The position numbers and the translations under genes were made by a program. The notes below the pieces were generated by a model that saw nothing but the letters and a program-made list of their open reading frames with translations, was not told the origin of the DNA and made no database searches. 64,000 bases of DNA from Nitrospirales bacterium (lineage in GTDB: Bacteria > Nitrospirota > Nitrospiria > Nitrospirales > UBA8639). Positions 9,551 to 18,430 of the stretch are shown piece after piece; the stretch's first letter is position 1, and each line of letters begins with the position of its first letter. The DNA lies in assembly GCA_020027205.1 (NCBI GenBank), contig JAHRAQ010000028.1, forward strand, positions 1 to 64,000, written 5' to 3'.

Positions 9551-10564
9551 ATGAGTCGCATCCTGCTGACCGGAGGCGCCGGGTATATCGGCTCGCACAC
9601 GGGCGTTGAACTGATACAAGCCGGGCATGAGATTGTCGTCTTCGACAATTTTTGCAACAGCCATCCCGAATCTCTTGACCGCATGGAACAGATTACCGGC
9701 ACAACAATCCGTCGCGTGCGCGGAGATATCAGGAATCAGACCCAGATTGAGACGGCCATCAGGGCGCATGACTGTCAGGCCGTCATCCATTTTGCCTGCC
9801 TGAAAGCGGTCGGCGAATCAGGAGAACGGCCGCTGGAATATTATGACAACAACGTGGCCGGCACGCTGTCATTGTTGCGGGCCATGCGCGCAACCGGAGT
9901 CAGGACGCTGCTGTTCAGTTCATCCGCCACCGTGTACGGTGTCCCTCAAGACCTGCCGCTCAAGGAAACGCACCCGCTGTCCGCGACAAACCCCTACGCA
10001 AGGTCAAAGTTGATCATCGAGGACATGCTCCGGGACATCTATCGCGCCGGTCCTGAATGGCGCATCGGCATCCTGCGCTATTTTAACCCGGCGGGGGCGC
10101 ATGCCAGCGGCCTGATCGGCGAAGATCCGCCGGGCATCCCCAACAATCTCATGCCCTTCATGGCCCAGGTCGCCGTCGGTCGTCGGAACACACTCCGGGT
10201 CTGGGGCAACGACTATCCCACGCCGGACGGCACGGGCATCCGCGACTACCTGCACGTTGTCGATCTCGCCATCGGACATCTGTCGGCATTGCGGCATTTG
10301 GACACACCCCAATGCCTCACGCTCAACCTCGGCACCGGCACCGGCCATAGCGTGCTGGAGACGCTTCACGCCTTTGAAAAAATCAGCGGCACAACCATTC
10401 CCCACGAATTCGCGCCGCGCCGAACCGGCGACGTGGCATCCTGCTATGCCGACCCTTCGCAGGCGCTGGCAGTCCTCGGCTGGAAAGCGGAACGCACGCT
10501 CGATCACATGTGCGAAGACGCATGGCGCTGGCAAGAGAAAAATCGCAACGGGTATCGATCCTGA
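9551..10564 (+). CDS. galE: UDP-glucose 4-epimerase
   Basis: Interconverts UDP-glucose and UDP-galactose (or the GlcNAc forms) for surface polysaccharides. At 337 aa it is typical length. It has the NAD-binding glycine motif LLTGGAGYIGSH at the N-terminus, the SSSATVYG serine segment and the catalytic YxxxK in NPYARSK. Further family blocks are RYFNPAGAH and RDYLHVVDLA. It is the last GC-rich gene before the AT-rich glycan island, so it may serve that island, but its composition matches the chromosome. Confidence 0.95.
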   Translation: MSRILLTGGAGYIGSHTGVELIQAGHEIVVFDNFCNSHPESLDRMEQITGTTIRRVRGDIRNQTQIETAIRAHDCQAVIHFACLKAVGESGERPLEYYDNNVAGTLSLLRAMRATGVRTLLFSSSATVYGVPQDLPLKETHPLSATNPYARSKLIIEDMLRDIYRAGPEWRIGILRYFNPAGAHASGLIGEDPPGIPNNLMPFMAQVAVGRRNTLRVWGNDYPTPDGTGIRDYLHVVDLAIGHLSALRHLDTPQCLTLNLGTGTGHSVLETLHAFEKISGTTIPHEFAPRRTGDVASCYADPSQALAVLGWKAERTLDHMCEDAWRWQEKNRNGYRS

Positions 10565-10570
10565 CGGTGC

Positions 10571-10741
10571 TTATATGGCATCATACTCAAGAGAATCTGC
10601 CACCACCCGCAAAGCCAACACTTCCGCTTGTGCTAACGCTTCCTCCCTGGTGTTTCCATATTTCATCACGCCGGGCATTTCCATAATTTCAGCAATCCAT
10701 CTGCCATCCGTTTCCTGCTCGGTTTCTATCGTATAGACCAT
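10571..10741 (-). CDS. HicB-like antitoxin family protein, orphan
   Basis: A 56-aa protein from the ATG at 10741, which has a strong ribosome site (AAGGAGG, 7 nt upstream). The sequence MVYTIETEQETDGRWIAEI, then PGVMKYGNTREEALAQ, matches the partial RNase H-like fold of the HicB/DUF1902 family. These are usually antitoxins paired with a HicA RNase. No HicA-like frame (short, with a GSHHIF-type motif) is visible in the 190 nt upstream or next to the galE end, so the toxin seems to be missing. The in-frame extension to 10801 is unlikely to be coding. Confidence 0.75.
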   Translation of the reverse strand: MVYTIETEQETDGRWIAEIMEMPGVMKYGNTREEALAQAEVLALRVVADSLEYDAI

Positions 10742-10929
10742 GACAGGGCCTCCTTGGTTGAGATTTAATGACGCGCCCACACCCTTCGTCCTGCCACGCA
10801 TGGGATGTGTTCCACAATCAGCGATGCAATCCCAAGCACCCGCATCACATCAGCCGCTATGCCACATTTACGGACAACGCCTTTGTTTCGTCATCAATTT
10901 TTTGCAAGGCTGCTTATCGGAGTTTCAGG
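10742..10929. other. Gap at the left edge of the AT-rich island, no gene seen
   Basis: No frame longer than about 40 residues has family character on either strand. Composition shifts here from GC-rich (galE side) to AT-rich. A HicA toxin was looked for and not found. Confidence 0.5.
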
Positions 10930-11775
10930 TTAAGCGCTTGCGATTCTAACAGTTTGATTGAACTCATTTCTCCTCAAAAGAAGATCGGCGTCTGTCAAAG
11001 TTGCACAGTGTCTGTAATATTGTTTCAATTTTTCCACTTCATGCTTAAAAATCTTTGCTTCCGCGGGTGATGGTTCGCGGTCTTTGCTTTGCAGAAAAGC
11101 GAATTTATTTCTAAGAGAACGACTAAGTATCGTTGATGATGATCCCAGTCTCGCATGTTCAGACAAGATGAGTTCCGGGGAAATAACCTCATTGCTTCCA
11201 AGAAGCCCTATGCCTCCAAAACCAAAATCCACGCCTCTTTTTTTGCAAACACGAGAACCTTGATCAATATAGCCATCAGAAAGGCACTGAAATAAAAATG
11301 GCAGGTTTAAAGACAAGGAAAGATCGTTCAAGCCAAAGAAAACTTTTTTGATGTGGCGATGTGTATCCAAAATAGAGGCAAGCGCATTCAGGCCGTCAAT
11401 ATGTTCGATAAGCGGCAAAAGGCCGAATTGCACACCCAGATTTTGCATTATGCTCATTGTTTGAGAAACCTGCTCCAGGCTTTTAACCATGGGAAGCATT
11501 ACATAATCTATCTTAAGGTGTGCCAGTCGCCGCAGTTCGGATTCTGTCCTGGGCGAGAAGGGATTGATTCTTACAATGAAATCGGAATGCGTATCCTTAC
11601 AATTTGAAATTTCGGTTGCATCGTTCTGATCATGTGACGAGATAAAGGCATTCCTGTTTTTTTGTCGCTCACGTTTTCCATCAATCTCAAGATCAACCAT
11701 GATAGAGTCTATGGATAACTCACCGGCGTTTTTTGCGACATATGTGTTATTGGATATGATAATTGCTTGAAACAT
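10930..11775 (-). CDS. HpcH/HpaI aldolase / citrate lyase-like protein
   Basis: A 281-aa protein resembling the CitE/HpcH TIM-barrel family. That family cleaves or forms carbon-carbon bonds with pyruvate- or acetyl-CoA-derived substrates and needs a metal. Visible family blocks are SIMVDLEIDGKRERQ (N-terminal metal and substrate loop), DFIVRINPF, DYVMLPMVKS, FGLLPLIEHIDG and KKVFFGLNDLSLSL. Genes of this type occur in glycan clusters, but their substrate there is generally unknown. It follows the dehydratase gene with a 33-nt gap and is probably the last gene of the island operon. Confidence 0.72.
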   Translation of the reverse strand: MFQAIIISNNTYVAKNAGELSIDSIMVDLEIDGKRERQKNRNAFISSHDQNDATEISNCKDTHSDFIVRINPFSPRTESELRRLAHLKIDYVMLPMVKSLEQVSQTMSIMQNLGVQFGLLPLIEHIDGLNALASILDTHRHIKKVFFGLNDLSLSLNLPFLFQCLSDGYIDQGSRVCKKRGVDFGFGGIGLLGSNEVISPELILSEHARLGSSSTILSRSLRNKFAFLQSKDREPSPAEAKIFKHEVEKLKQYYRHCATLTDADLLLRRNEFNQTVRIASA

Positions 11776-11808
11776 TATTACCCGTGGCCCCGTTCATTGT
11801 ACATATTC

Positions 11809-13761
11809 TCACGAACAGAAAGTGATTTTATGATCTGGGATTAATTCAACGAATCTTTTGAGGATGTTCTCGGCCCCATCACTTGATAGATCGCCAACAT
11901 CCTGTTCCAGTTGATCCATGAGGGGACAGAGGACGACAGACAGACTTCGAGCGTCATGGGAACCGCGCTCGACAAGAATTCCCGGTATGTTTGTTTTTTC
12001 CACCGAACCTGTTTGTGTATACAGTTTTTCGTGGAGTTTTTCTCCCGGCCGCAACCCGATAATATGGATAGGCATGTCAATATAAGGCCGAAGGCCGGAA
12101 AGTCTAATCAATTTTTCTGCCACATGCAGGATTTTTACCGGCTCTCCCATCTCGAGGACAAAAACATCACTACTGCCTCCTTTGTTGGCACATCCCGTTT
12201 GCAATATAAGTTGCACTGCCTCGGAAATTGTCATAAAAAATCTTGTCGCCTCTTTGTCAGTAACCGTCAAAGGGCCGCCGGATTCAATCTGCGCCTCAAA
12301 GAGGGGGATAACGGAACCCGACGAGCCAAGCACATTGCCAAATCGTACAATGGTAAAATTTGTCTGAACGTCAACATGGCATTGGCAATACATCTCCGCC
12401 ACTCTTTTTGTAAATCCCATGGTGCTTTCAGGGTTCACAGCCTTATCAGTGGATATCAAGGTAAAATGTTCGATGCCGCCGGCAATACAACAATCCACAA
12501 CAACTTTCGTTCCAAGTATGTTTGTTTTGATGCACTCGAATTTATTGTCTTCCATAAGAGGGACATGTTTTAGCGCCGCCGCATGATAAACAATATGGGG
12601 TTGGTGTAATTGAAATAAAGCCGCCATTGTTTTCCTGTCTCTAATGTCAGCAAAACAATACCGCAACTTGGCCTTTAAGGCGGGCCGATTCTCCCGAATA
12701 TAATTTTCAATTTTATACAAATTATATTCGGAATTTTCCACCAGGATAAGTTGTTGAATATCAAAAAAACTGATTAGCCTGACAAGATTTGATCCAATGG
12801 AACCACCCGCTCCTGTTACCATGATTCTTTTGTTTTTTAGAAATTGCTCAACCCTTTCGGCATCGAAAATTTTTTGCCGTCTCCCCAGCAAATCGGTAAT
12901 TTGAACAGGCTTTATATTTTGCCCCACAATTCCGCCATAAAACTCTTCCGGTCTTGGGATTTTAAGTAATTTCAAACCATACATCCCTGCCACCTTGGAA
13001 ACGAATGAAAGAGTTTCCATGTCGTCTTGACCGGAACGATCCTCAACGAGAAAACCTTTGATGTTTTCTTGCTGAACGAGGTTTTTTGTCAGAAAATCAA
13101 GTTGTGAAATGTCCCCAATCACGGGAACATTGCTGATATAGCGACTGACAGCGCTGTCTTTCCTGGATTTAGATATTGCTACAACAATTTTATACAATAT
13201 ATTTCCCTCATAGAGATGTATTTCTTTAATCAAACTATCAAGCCTTTCAAGGTTTCCCACATAAATAAGGCCACCCTTGTAACCTTCATTTAACGAACCA
13301 CGAGACACGATATTCGTATACATTTCTCTTTTGAGTTTGTAAAAAATTCTAAGGGATAACATTCCAAGCAGCCCCAGAAGGCAAAAAAGAAGCAGAGAAC
13401 TACGAGGAACGATTACCAAACTGCGAGATGCAAAACCAAGAAGCAAATATGAAGAAATAAATATCGTGAAAAAACCAGCAAAATTTCCCAAGTCAAGAAT
13501 TGAAAAATATTTCCAACTTACTGCATAAACTCTAAAAAAAAGACAGGCGAATGTGAGAGCAAGGGGAATGAGCAGAAGGGGCAGTAAAAATTCATGGGGG
13601 GGGATTTCAAAAAACGTTCGCGGCCCGAGTCGAAACAGAAGCGCAAAGATGAAAACTGCGCAACAAAGGGCAATGTCCAGGAACCACTTAAGGGCTTTGT
13701 GACGGTAAAATTTCTTGATACCCTTGAGAATTGGCACACCTGCTAGTCTTATATTACGCAA
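11809..13761 (-). CDS. Membrane-bound nucleotide-sugar 4,6-dehydratase (PglF/WbpM/CapD type)
   Basis: Probably converts UDP-GlcNAc to its 4-keto-6-deoxy form, the entry to bacillosamine- and legionaminate-type sugars. At 650 aa it has about four membrane helices in the first 150 residues, a CoA-binding-like Rossmann region and then the dehydratase domain. That domain starts at MVTGAGGSIGSNLVRL and contains LISTDKAVNP and MGFTKR. As in this subfamily, Met replaces the Tyr of the usual YxxxK motif. The start is a TTG at 13761, 19 nt after the neuA-like stop; a GTG a few codons later is an alternative. Confidence 0.88.
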   Translation of the reverse strand: MRNIRLAGVPILKGIKKFYRHKALKWFLDIALCCAVFIFALLFRLGPRTFFEIPPHEFLLPLLLIPLALTFACLFFRVYAVSWKYFSILDLGNFAGFFTIFISSYLLLGFASRSLVIVPRSSLLLFCLLGLLGMLSLRIFYKLKREMYTNIVSRGSLNEGYKGGLIYVGNLERLDSLIKEIHLYEGNILYKIVVAISKSRKDSAVSRYISNVPVIGDISQLDFLTKNLVQQENIKGFLVEDRSGQDDMETLSFVSKVAGMYGLKLLKIPRPEEFYGGIVGQNIKPVQITDLLGRRQKIFDAERVEQFLKNKRIMVTGAGGSIGSNLVRLISFFDIQQLILVENSEYNLYKIENYIRENRPALKAKLRYCFADIRDRKTMAALFQLHQPHIVYHAAALKHVPLMEDNKFECIKTNILGTKVVVDCCIAGGIEHFTLISTDKAVNPESTMGFTKRVAEMYCQCHVDVQTNFTIVRFGNVLGSSGSVIPLFEAQIESGGPLTVTDKEATRFFMTISEAVQLILQTGCANKGGSSDVFVLEMGEPVKILHVAEKLIRLSGLRPYIDMPIHIIGLRPGEKLHEKLYTQTGSVEKTNIPGILVERGSHDARSLSVVLCPLMDQLEQDVGDLSSDGAENILKRFVELIPDHKITFCS

Positions 13762-13780
13762 TAAAACCGGAGTTGCCTCT

Positions 13781-14467
13781 TTAGTCCACCATCATCTCTG
13801 CCGCAACGCTAAGATCTTCAAATGTATCAATGTCAATACTACGATTAACAGGCATTACATAGCAGGATGTCCTATCTGTCATAAGGTTGCCGTATTTCTT
13901 GAACAAATCAACATTGATGATGTAGATCGCACCATTTGGCATAAAGGTTTTAGGCAGGTCTTGGCGCCTCATAAATGGATACTCGTTATTTGCAATCCCT
14001 TCAAGATATCCGTTGACACCGCTTTTAAATGATTTAAGGATTTTATTGTCGGTTTCGAATACACTGATTATTGCTGTAGCATCGGTGTCCAACATTATTC
14101 CAAGTGCATTATCAATATCATTGGACGTTCTCAACGGAGATGTTGGTTGTAACAATACCAACACATCAAACAATTCGTTTCTTGCCGACAGAAAATCAAT
14201 AGTGTGCTTTACCACAGATTCTGAAGTTGCGGTATCATTAGCCAATTCTACGGGGCGTTGAATTGCCTCAGAGCCATACTCTTCTGAAATTTTCAATATT
14301 TCTCTGTCATCCGAACTGACAACCGTTTTTGTTACATATTTCGATTTTAAAGATGCCTCAATTGTCCAAGCTATTAGAGGTTTACCGGCCAAATTTATTA
14401 CAAGTTTTCCCGGCAGATCTTTAGAACCGCCGCGGGCAGGAATAATGGCTACAATTTTTTTAGTCAT
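13781..14467 (-). CDS. Acylneuraminate cytidylyltransferase family (CMP-nonulosonate synthetase)
   Basis: Activates a sialic-acid-like sugar with CTP. The start at 14467 has AGATGG 5 nt upstream and gives 228 aa; an ATG at 14476 would add three residues. The N-terminal nucleotide-binding motif is IIPARGGSKDLPGK. LLQPTSPLRTSNDID and MPNGAIYIINVDLF are further blocks of the NeuA/LegF/PseF family. It overlaps the upstream amidotransferase gene by 8 nt. With the NeuB and NeuC homologues in the same run, it implies a CMP-activated nonulosonic acid. Whether that is sialic, legionaminic or another acid cannot be told from this gene alone. Confidence 0.88.
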   Translation of the reverse strand: MTKKIVAIIPARGGSKDLPGKLVINLAGKPLIAWTIEASLKSKYVTKTVVSSDDREILKISEEYGSEAIQRPVELANDTATSESVVKHTIDFLSARNELFDVLVLLQPTSPLRTSNDIDNALGIMLDTDATAIISVFETDNKILKSFKSGVNGYLEGIANNEYPFMRRQDLPKTFMPNGAIYIINVDLFKKYGNLMTDRTSCYVMPVNRSIDIDTFEDLSVAAEMMVD

Positions 14468-15689
14468 CAGTACCATCTTTTGTCACTGTATGCCTTAATC
14501 GCCATTCACCATCAATTTTGTTCCAAAGATGCGGAGACTTATATTTGTCTATCGTTTTCCAAAATTCATCCTTTGTTGTATTTATATACTCTAAAAATTC
14601 TCCAAAATATTTCTTGGGAAATTCGCTATCGTATTTCTTAACAAGATAGGCGGCTTCTTCCCTGGAAATCTTTTCATTTCTCACCTCTTGAGCTGCATCA
14701 TATGTACATCTCCCAATCCCAAACTTGACGAATGTTGTGAAATAATGAAATGGATCAATTTTGTCATCAATACTACTGTATTTTGAATAAGTGCTTTCCG
14801 TTCTGACTGTGTTTGCCTTAAAACCCGTATGTTCAGTGGCATAATAATAACTTTCTTGAGGATCCCAGTTCAGATAATACCCCAAATAATGCACATGAAC
14901 TCCTGCGTCTATTAAATCTTGTTTGTTTGATGCCATGTAGGGAGCAAAATCCCCTTCAGCATATCTTCCGCTGTCTATGTATTCCCGCATTGGAATACCA
15001 CCGAATTTCATATCAAGCGAGTTGGTCGTAGAAAAAAAATCCATGCTCATAATTGGGTTGGCATTTTCTTCTATGGCATTACCATATTCCGCTTGATTTT
15101 CACCATACATGACAAGTTTGACGTTAAATTTTCTGGCCATAGCAGGACCAATAACTCTTTGACCAAGAATAAACGGCTGAAAAGGATGCAAAAGATTGTG
15201 AAATGCATTTTTTGTCATCTCTCGATGAAGCCTTCCATTTGGAGTATAAAGAATATTATCAAGTCCACCTGTATGCATCCACGCTTGAAAGTTTTCCCAG
15301 CCAATATCGGTATAAAGATGGGGTGCCCATGTGACCGTGAGAGGATTCATGCCATATTTGTATTTGAGTATATGAGCAGTATATCCGCTATCTTTGCCGC
15401 CACTTCCCGGAACTATAACGTTATAAGAACCATCCGTGTTTCGAAATTGATCCAAAAGTTCCTTCAGTTTTTTTTCTCTTTTCCTCCAATCTATCTTTTT
15501 CTTTTCTTCATGATAAACACAAGCAGAACACACGCCTTCTTCGTTGAAGTGGATTACTTTTTTCCTCTCGCCTTTATCATTTTTGAATTCAATCGTCGAA
15601 CTTGGCCTTTGATTTGAGATAACACATCTCTTGCAAAACTTAACTTCGCTCGGCAAACCATAATATGTTTCCAACTTATTACCCATCAA
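14460..15689 (-). CDS. N-acetyl sugar amidotransferase (WbuX/PseA type)
   Basis: A 409-aa PP-loop ATPase of the family that turns an N-acetyl group on a sugar into an acetamidino group, using ammonia delivered by HisH/HisF-like partners. Evidence is the PP-loop VPGSGGKDSGYTAHILK, two cysteine pairs near the N-terminus (CKRC and CSAC) that look metal-binding, and the block YGENQAEYGN. The next two genes downstream of its promoter direction, hisH- and hisF-like, are the usual partners and overlap it. The target in this cluster is probably a nonulosonic acid or its precursor; that is inference. Confidence 0.87.
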   Translation of the reverse strand: MMGNKLETYYGLPSEVKFCKRCVISNQRPSSTIEFKNDKGERKKVIHFNEEGVCSACVYHEEKKKIDWRKREKKLKELLDQFRNTDGSYNVIVPGSGGKDSGYTAHILKYKYGMNPLTVTWAPHLYTDIGWENFQAWMHTGGLDNILYTPNGRLHREMTKNAFHNLLHPFQPFILGQRVIGPAMARKFNVKLVMYGENQAEYGNAIEENANPIMSMDFFSTTNSLDMKFGGIPMREYIDSGRYAEGDFAPYMASNKQDLIDAGVHVHYLGYYLNWDPQESYYYATEHTGFKANTVRTESTYSKYSSIDDKIDPFHYFTTFVKFGIGRCTYDAAQEVRNEKISREEAAYLVKKYDSEFPKKYFGEFLEYINTTKDEFWKTIDKYKSPHLWNKIDGEWRLRHTVTKDGTDD

Positions 15690-16332
15690 TACCTTGCCTG
15701 ATTAGGTCAACATAGTTTTTTAAAACTTTCAAGCCCATCTCCGAACTTTTTTCTGGATGAAATTGACAGCCATAGATACGGCCTTTTTTAACCGATGAAC
15801 AAAATTGATGATTTGAATATGATGTAACAGACAAGACATTTTCCCCATTATCGGGCACCGCAACATATCTATGCGCAAAATACATATCACTATAATTTTC
15901 AATATTTTTCAAAATCGTACCGTCCCAACTAACAGAATGTTGCTGAATCTCTCCCCAACCAACATGAGGAAGTCTTCCGTTATTGGAATCTTGAATAGGA
16001 ATCTGGCAAATAGGACCTTCTATCAACCCCAGTCCTTTGGTTTCCCCAAACTCTTCGCTTGAATCAAATAGTATTTGCATCCCCAGGCAAATACCCAACA
16101 ATAGTTTATTGGATTCGGCATAGTTACGGATAACATGAACGAGAGAATATTTTTGTAAGTTTTCCATACCATGCGAAAAAGCGCCTACGCCAGGCAATAC
16201 AACACCATCCGCACCTGATATTACACTTTCATCGTTTGATAAAATCGGCGATGCGCCTACTTGCTTAAGCGCATTCATAATGCTTCTTGTATTGCCTATT
16301 TTGTAATCAATCACCACAATCTTTACGCTCAC
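15679..16332 (-). CDS. HisH-like glutamine amidotransferase subunit (glycan cluster paralogue)
   Basis: A 217-aa class I glutaminase that should release ammonia for its partners. The nucleophile Cys is in LGICLGMQILFDSSEE (about residue 82), and the His/Glu pair is in GCQFHPEKS near the C-terminus, so the triad looks intact. It overlaps the HisF-like gene by 4 nt and the WbuX-like gene by 11 nt. No other histidine genes are nearby, so it belongs to the sugar amidination system and not to histidine synthesis. Confidence 0.88.
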   Translation of the reverse strand: MSVKIVVIDYKIGNTRSIMNALKQVGASPILSNDESVISGADGVVLPGVGAFSHGMENLQKYSLVHVIRNYAESNKLLLGICLGMQILFDSSEEFGETKGLGLIEGPICQIPIQDSNNGRLPHVGWGEIQQHSVSWDGTILKNIENYSDMYFAHRYVAVPDNGENVLSVTSYSNHQFCSSVKKGRIYGCQFHPEKSSEMGLKVLKNYVDLIRQGIDG

Positions 16333-17087
16333 AGCCTCACCTTGAAATGTGCTTGGTGGATATTGCGTTTAAGGGTGCCAATCGTGGACAAATCATAATG
16401 CAACAGAGACGCCACTGACAATGCGCTCACTTTAGCAGTGGCCAACAAATCTATCACATCGCGATTTGATCCCGCCCCTCCACTGGCAATAACGGGCAGA
16501 CATACTTGCGAGGCAATTTTTGCATTCAATTCGATGTCAAAACCTCTTTTTGTACCATCCGCATCTACAGAGGTAATCAGTATTTCTCCGGCACCCAATC
16601 CCTCTGCCTGTTTCGACCACTCCATCACATCAAGTCCGGTTGGCTCTCTTCCATTATCTACATATGCCTCCCATTTACCATCTGCTATTTTTTTAGCTTC
16701 GATGGAAACAATGATACATTGAGAGCCAAAAATTTTAGAGGCTGTCTCTAGAAAAACCGGGTCCTGAATGGCCTTGGTATTAATGGCAACCTTATCTGCT
16801 CCAGACTTAAGTGCATTTTGAATATCTTCAATGCTTCTAATGCCGCCGCCGACGGTAATCGGCACAAACACATCCTCACAGGTTTTTTCAAGGATATGAT
16901 TCAGGCTATTTCTATCATAATAAGCAGCCACGGCATCCATGAAAATAATTTCATCCGCCCCCTGTTTATAATATTTTTTGGCCAATTCGTTTGGGTCACC
17001 TATTTTCCGAAGCCCTTCCAGATGAATGCCCTTGATAACGAATTCATTTTTTATATCGAGTCTCGCAATCACTCTAATCTTGTTCAT
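16329..17087 (-). CDS. HisF-like barrel subunit (glycan cluster paralogue)
   Basis: A 252-aa TIM-barrel protein of the HisF family. Asp11 is kept (ARLDIK), as are PITVGGGIRS and ITSVDADGTKRG. The residue that is Asp130 in histidine-pathway HisF is Glu here (VSIEAKK). Since Asp130 is a catalytic acid in imidazole glycerol phosphate synthesis, the change fits a protein that channels ammonia to a different synthetase. It overlaps the NeuC-like gene by 14 nt and the HisH-like gene by 4 nt. Confidence 0.87.
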   Translation of the reverse strand: MNKIRVIARLDIKNEFVIKGIHLEGLRKIGDPNELAKKYYKQGADEIIFMDAVAAYYDRNSLNHILEKTCEDVFVPITVGGGIRSIEDIQNALKSGADKVAINTKAIQDPVFLETASKIFGSQCIIVSIEAKKIADGKWEAYVDNGREPTGLDVMEWSKQAEGLGAGEILITSVDADGTKRGFDIELNAKIASQVCLPVIASGGAGSNRDVIDLLATAKVSALSVASLLHYDLSTIGTLKRNIHQAHFKVRL

Positions 17088-18219
17088 GAAACCGTCTTTC
17101 CTGAAATTGCTTTTGGCAATTGATGCTCCAAAAAATGCCGGAGTCTAATAGCTCCAGAAATAGTTGCCTGCTTTTACCATTTCCAAAATAATAGGCTTCG
17201 CCTGTCCTAACACCTTTATGCTGTCTTATTTTTTTAATTGTTTTTGAAATGTCATTCGATTGATAGCCGCTATGAAAAACGGAGGCTATTTGAGCCCTGT
17301 TGTGCTGTCTAGTGCCAATATCTACCGTTGGCACATTATAATAAGGTGCCTCTCTAATGCCGGCACTTGAATTGCCTACAATAAAATCAGAGCATCGCAG
17401 AAGGGTCAAAAAATATTCAAAGCGCAAAGATGGAAACAACTTAAATCTTGTGTTGCCATTAAATGCCTTATATTCATTGAGTATCTCAATGCTACCCAAG
17501 TCATTGTTGGGATAAATCACAACGTAGTTTAAATTACTCTCAATCAACGCGCTAACGAAATTCCCGGCGTGCTCTTGAATCTTATCATATTCAGTTGTCA
17601 CGGGATGAAATATGGCAATGGCATAATCTGAAAATCCAATGTCATAATGTTGCTTGGCAAGATCAAGATCGGGAAGAAACTCGGGACGCATCAGATCAAG
17701 ATCGGGAGAACCAAGAACAAAAATGGACTCTTTCCGTTCTCCCATCTGAAGAAGACATTGTCTTGCATTTTGATTTGCAACTAAGTGTATATGCGAGAGC
17801 TTGCTGATGGCATGCCTTATCAATTCGTCAATCGTTCCTGAAAGTTCCCCACCTTCAATATGAGCCACCAGAATATTGTTGAGGCTACCGGTGATAGCGC
17901 CAGCCAAGGCTTCAACTCTATCCCCATGAACCACAATCAAATCCGGCTTAATTATGGCAATGTAATGAGAAAACCCATCAATCGTTTTAGCCAGAATTCT
18001 GTCCATATTATCCACAATTTCATGGTTTACATATTGATAGATATTGTCAAAGCCAGATTTGAATATTTCATCTACGGTCTGTCCATACTTTGAGTTCATG
18101 TGCATACCAGTTACGAATATATGGATTTTGTATTTCCCCGAGTCCCGTGTGGCCTGTATTAAAGATTTTAATTTTCCAAAATCTGCACGGGTGCCCGTCA
18201 TGAAAATTATTTTTTTCAT
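17074..18219 (-). CDS. UDP-N-acetylglucosamine 2-epimerase, hydrolysing (NeuC/LegG family)
   Basis: Releases UDP and epimerises C2 to give ManNAc or a diacetamido analogue, the substrate for the NeuB-type synthase. At 381 aa it is normal length. MTGTRADFGKLKSLI opens the GT-B-like fold, VHGDRVEALAGAI is the conserved His/Asp region, and VGNSSAGIREAPYYNVPTVD is the C-terminal UDP-binding block. It is the first gene of the run neuC-hisF-hisH-wbuX-neuA-dehydratase-aldolase. The NeuC/LegG family cannot be split reliably by eye. Confidence 0.88.
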   Translation of the reverse strand: MKKIIFMTGTRADFGKLKSLIQATRDSGKYKIHIFVTGMHMNSKYGQTVDEIFKSGFDNIYQYVNHEIVDNMDRILAKTIDGFSHYIAIIKPDLIVVHGDRVEALAGAITGSLNNILVAHIEGGELSGTIDELIRHAISKLSHIHLVANQNARQCLLQMGERKESIFVLGSPDLDLMRPEFLPDLDLAKQHYDIGFSDYAIAIFHPVTTEYDKIQEHAGNFVSALIESNLNYVVIYPNNDLGSIEILNEYKAFNGNTRFKLFPSLRFEYFLTLLRCSDFIVGNSSAGIREAPYYNVPTVDIGTRQHNRAQIASVFHSGYQSNDISKTIKKIRQHKGVRTGEAYYFGNGKSRQLFLELLDSGIFWSINCQKQFQERRFHEQD

Positions 18220-18430
18220 CTCAAAAGATCATGGAATGTGCCGGCTAAATAGTGCAAGGGCCGGAATAGCAGGTGAATGGGCATTGCTTTGTGGCGTTCG
18301 CGAACAGGAAAAGTCTATCTTTGAGGCCACCGAAGCGCGACGCCAAAATCTACGCGTTGATAACCCTGAATAGTCAATCACTTCTTCCCGTCTTTTATGA
18401 TATTGATGTCAAAAATTGATCCGCTTTCAA
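18220..18430. other. AT-rich spacer, no gene seen
   Basis: 211 nt between the neuC-like start and the methyltransferase stop. Short stretches are more GC-rich than the neighbours (around 18290-18360) and may be remnant sequence, but no frame with family character was found on either strand. Confidence 0.4.
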
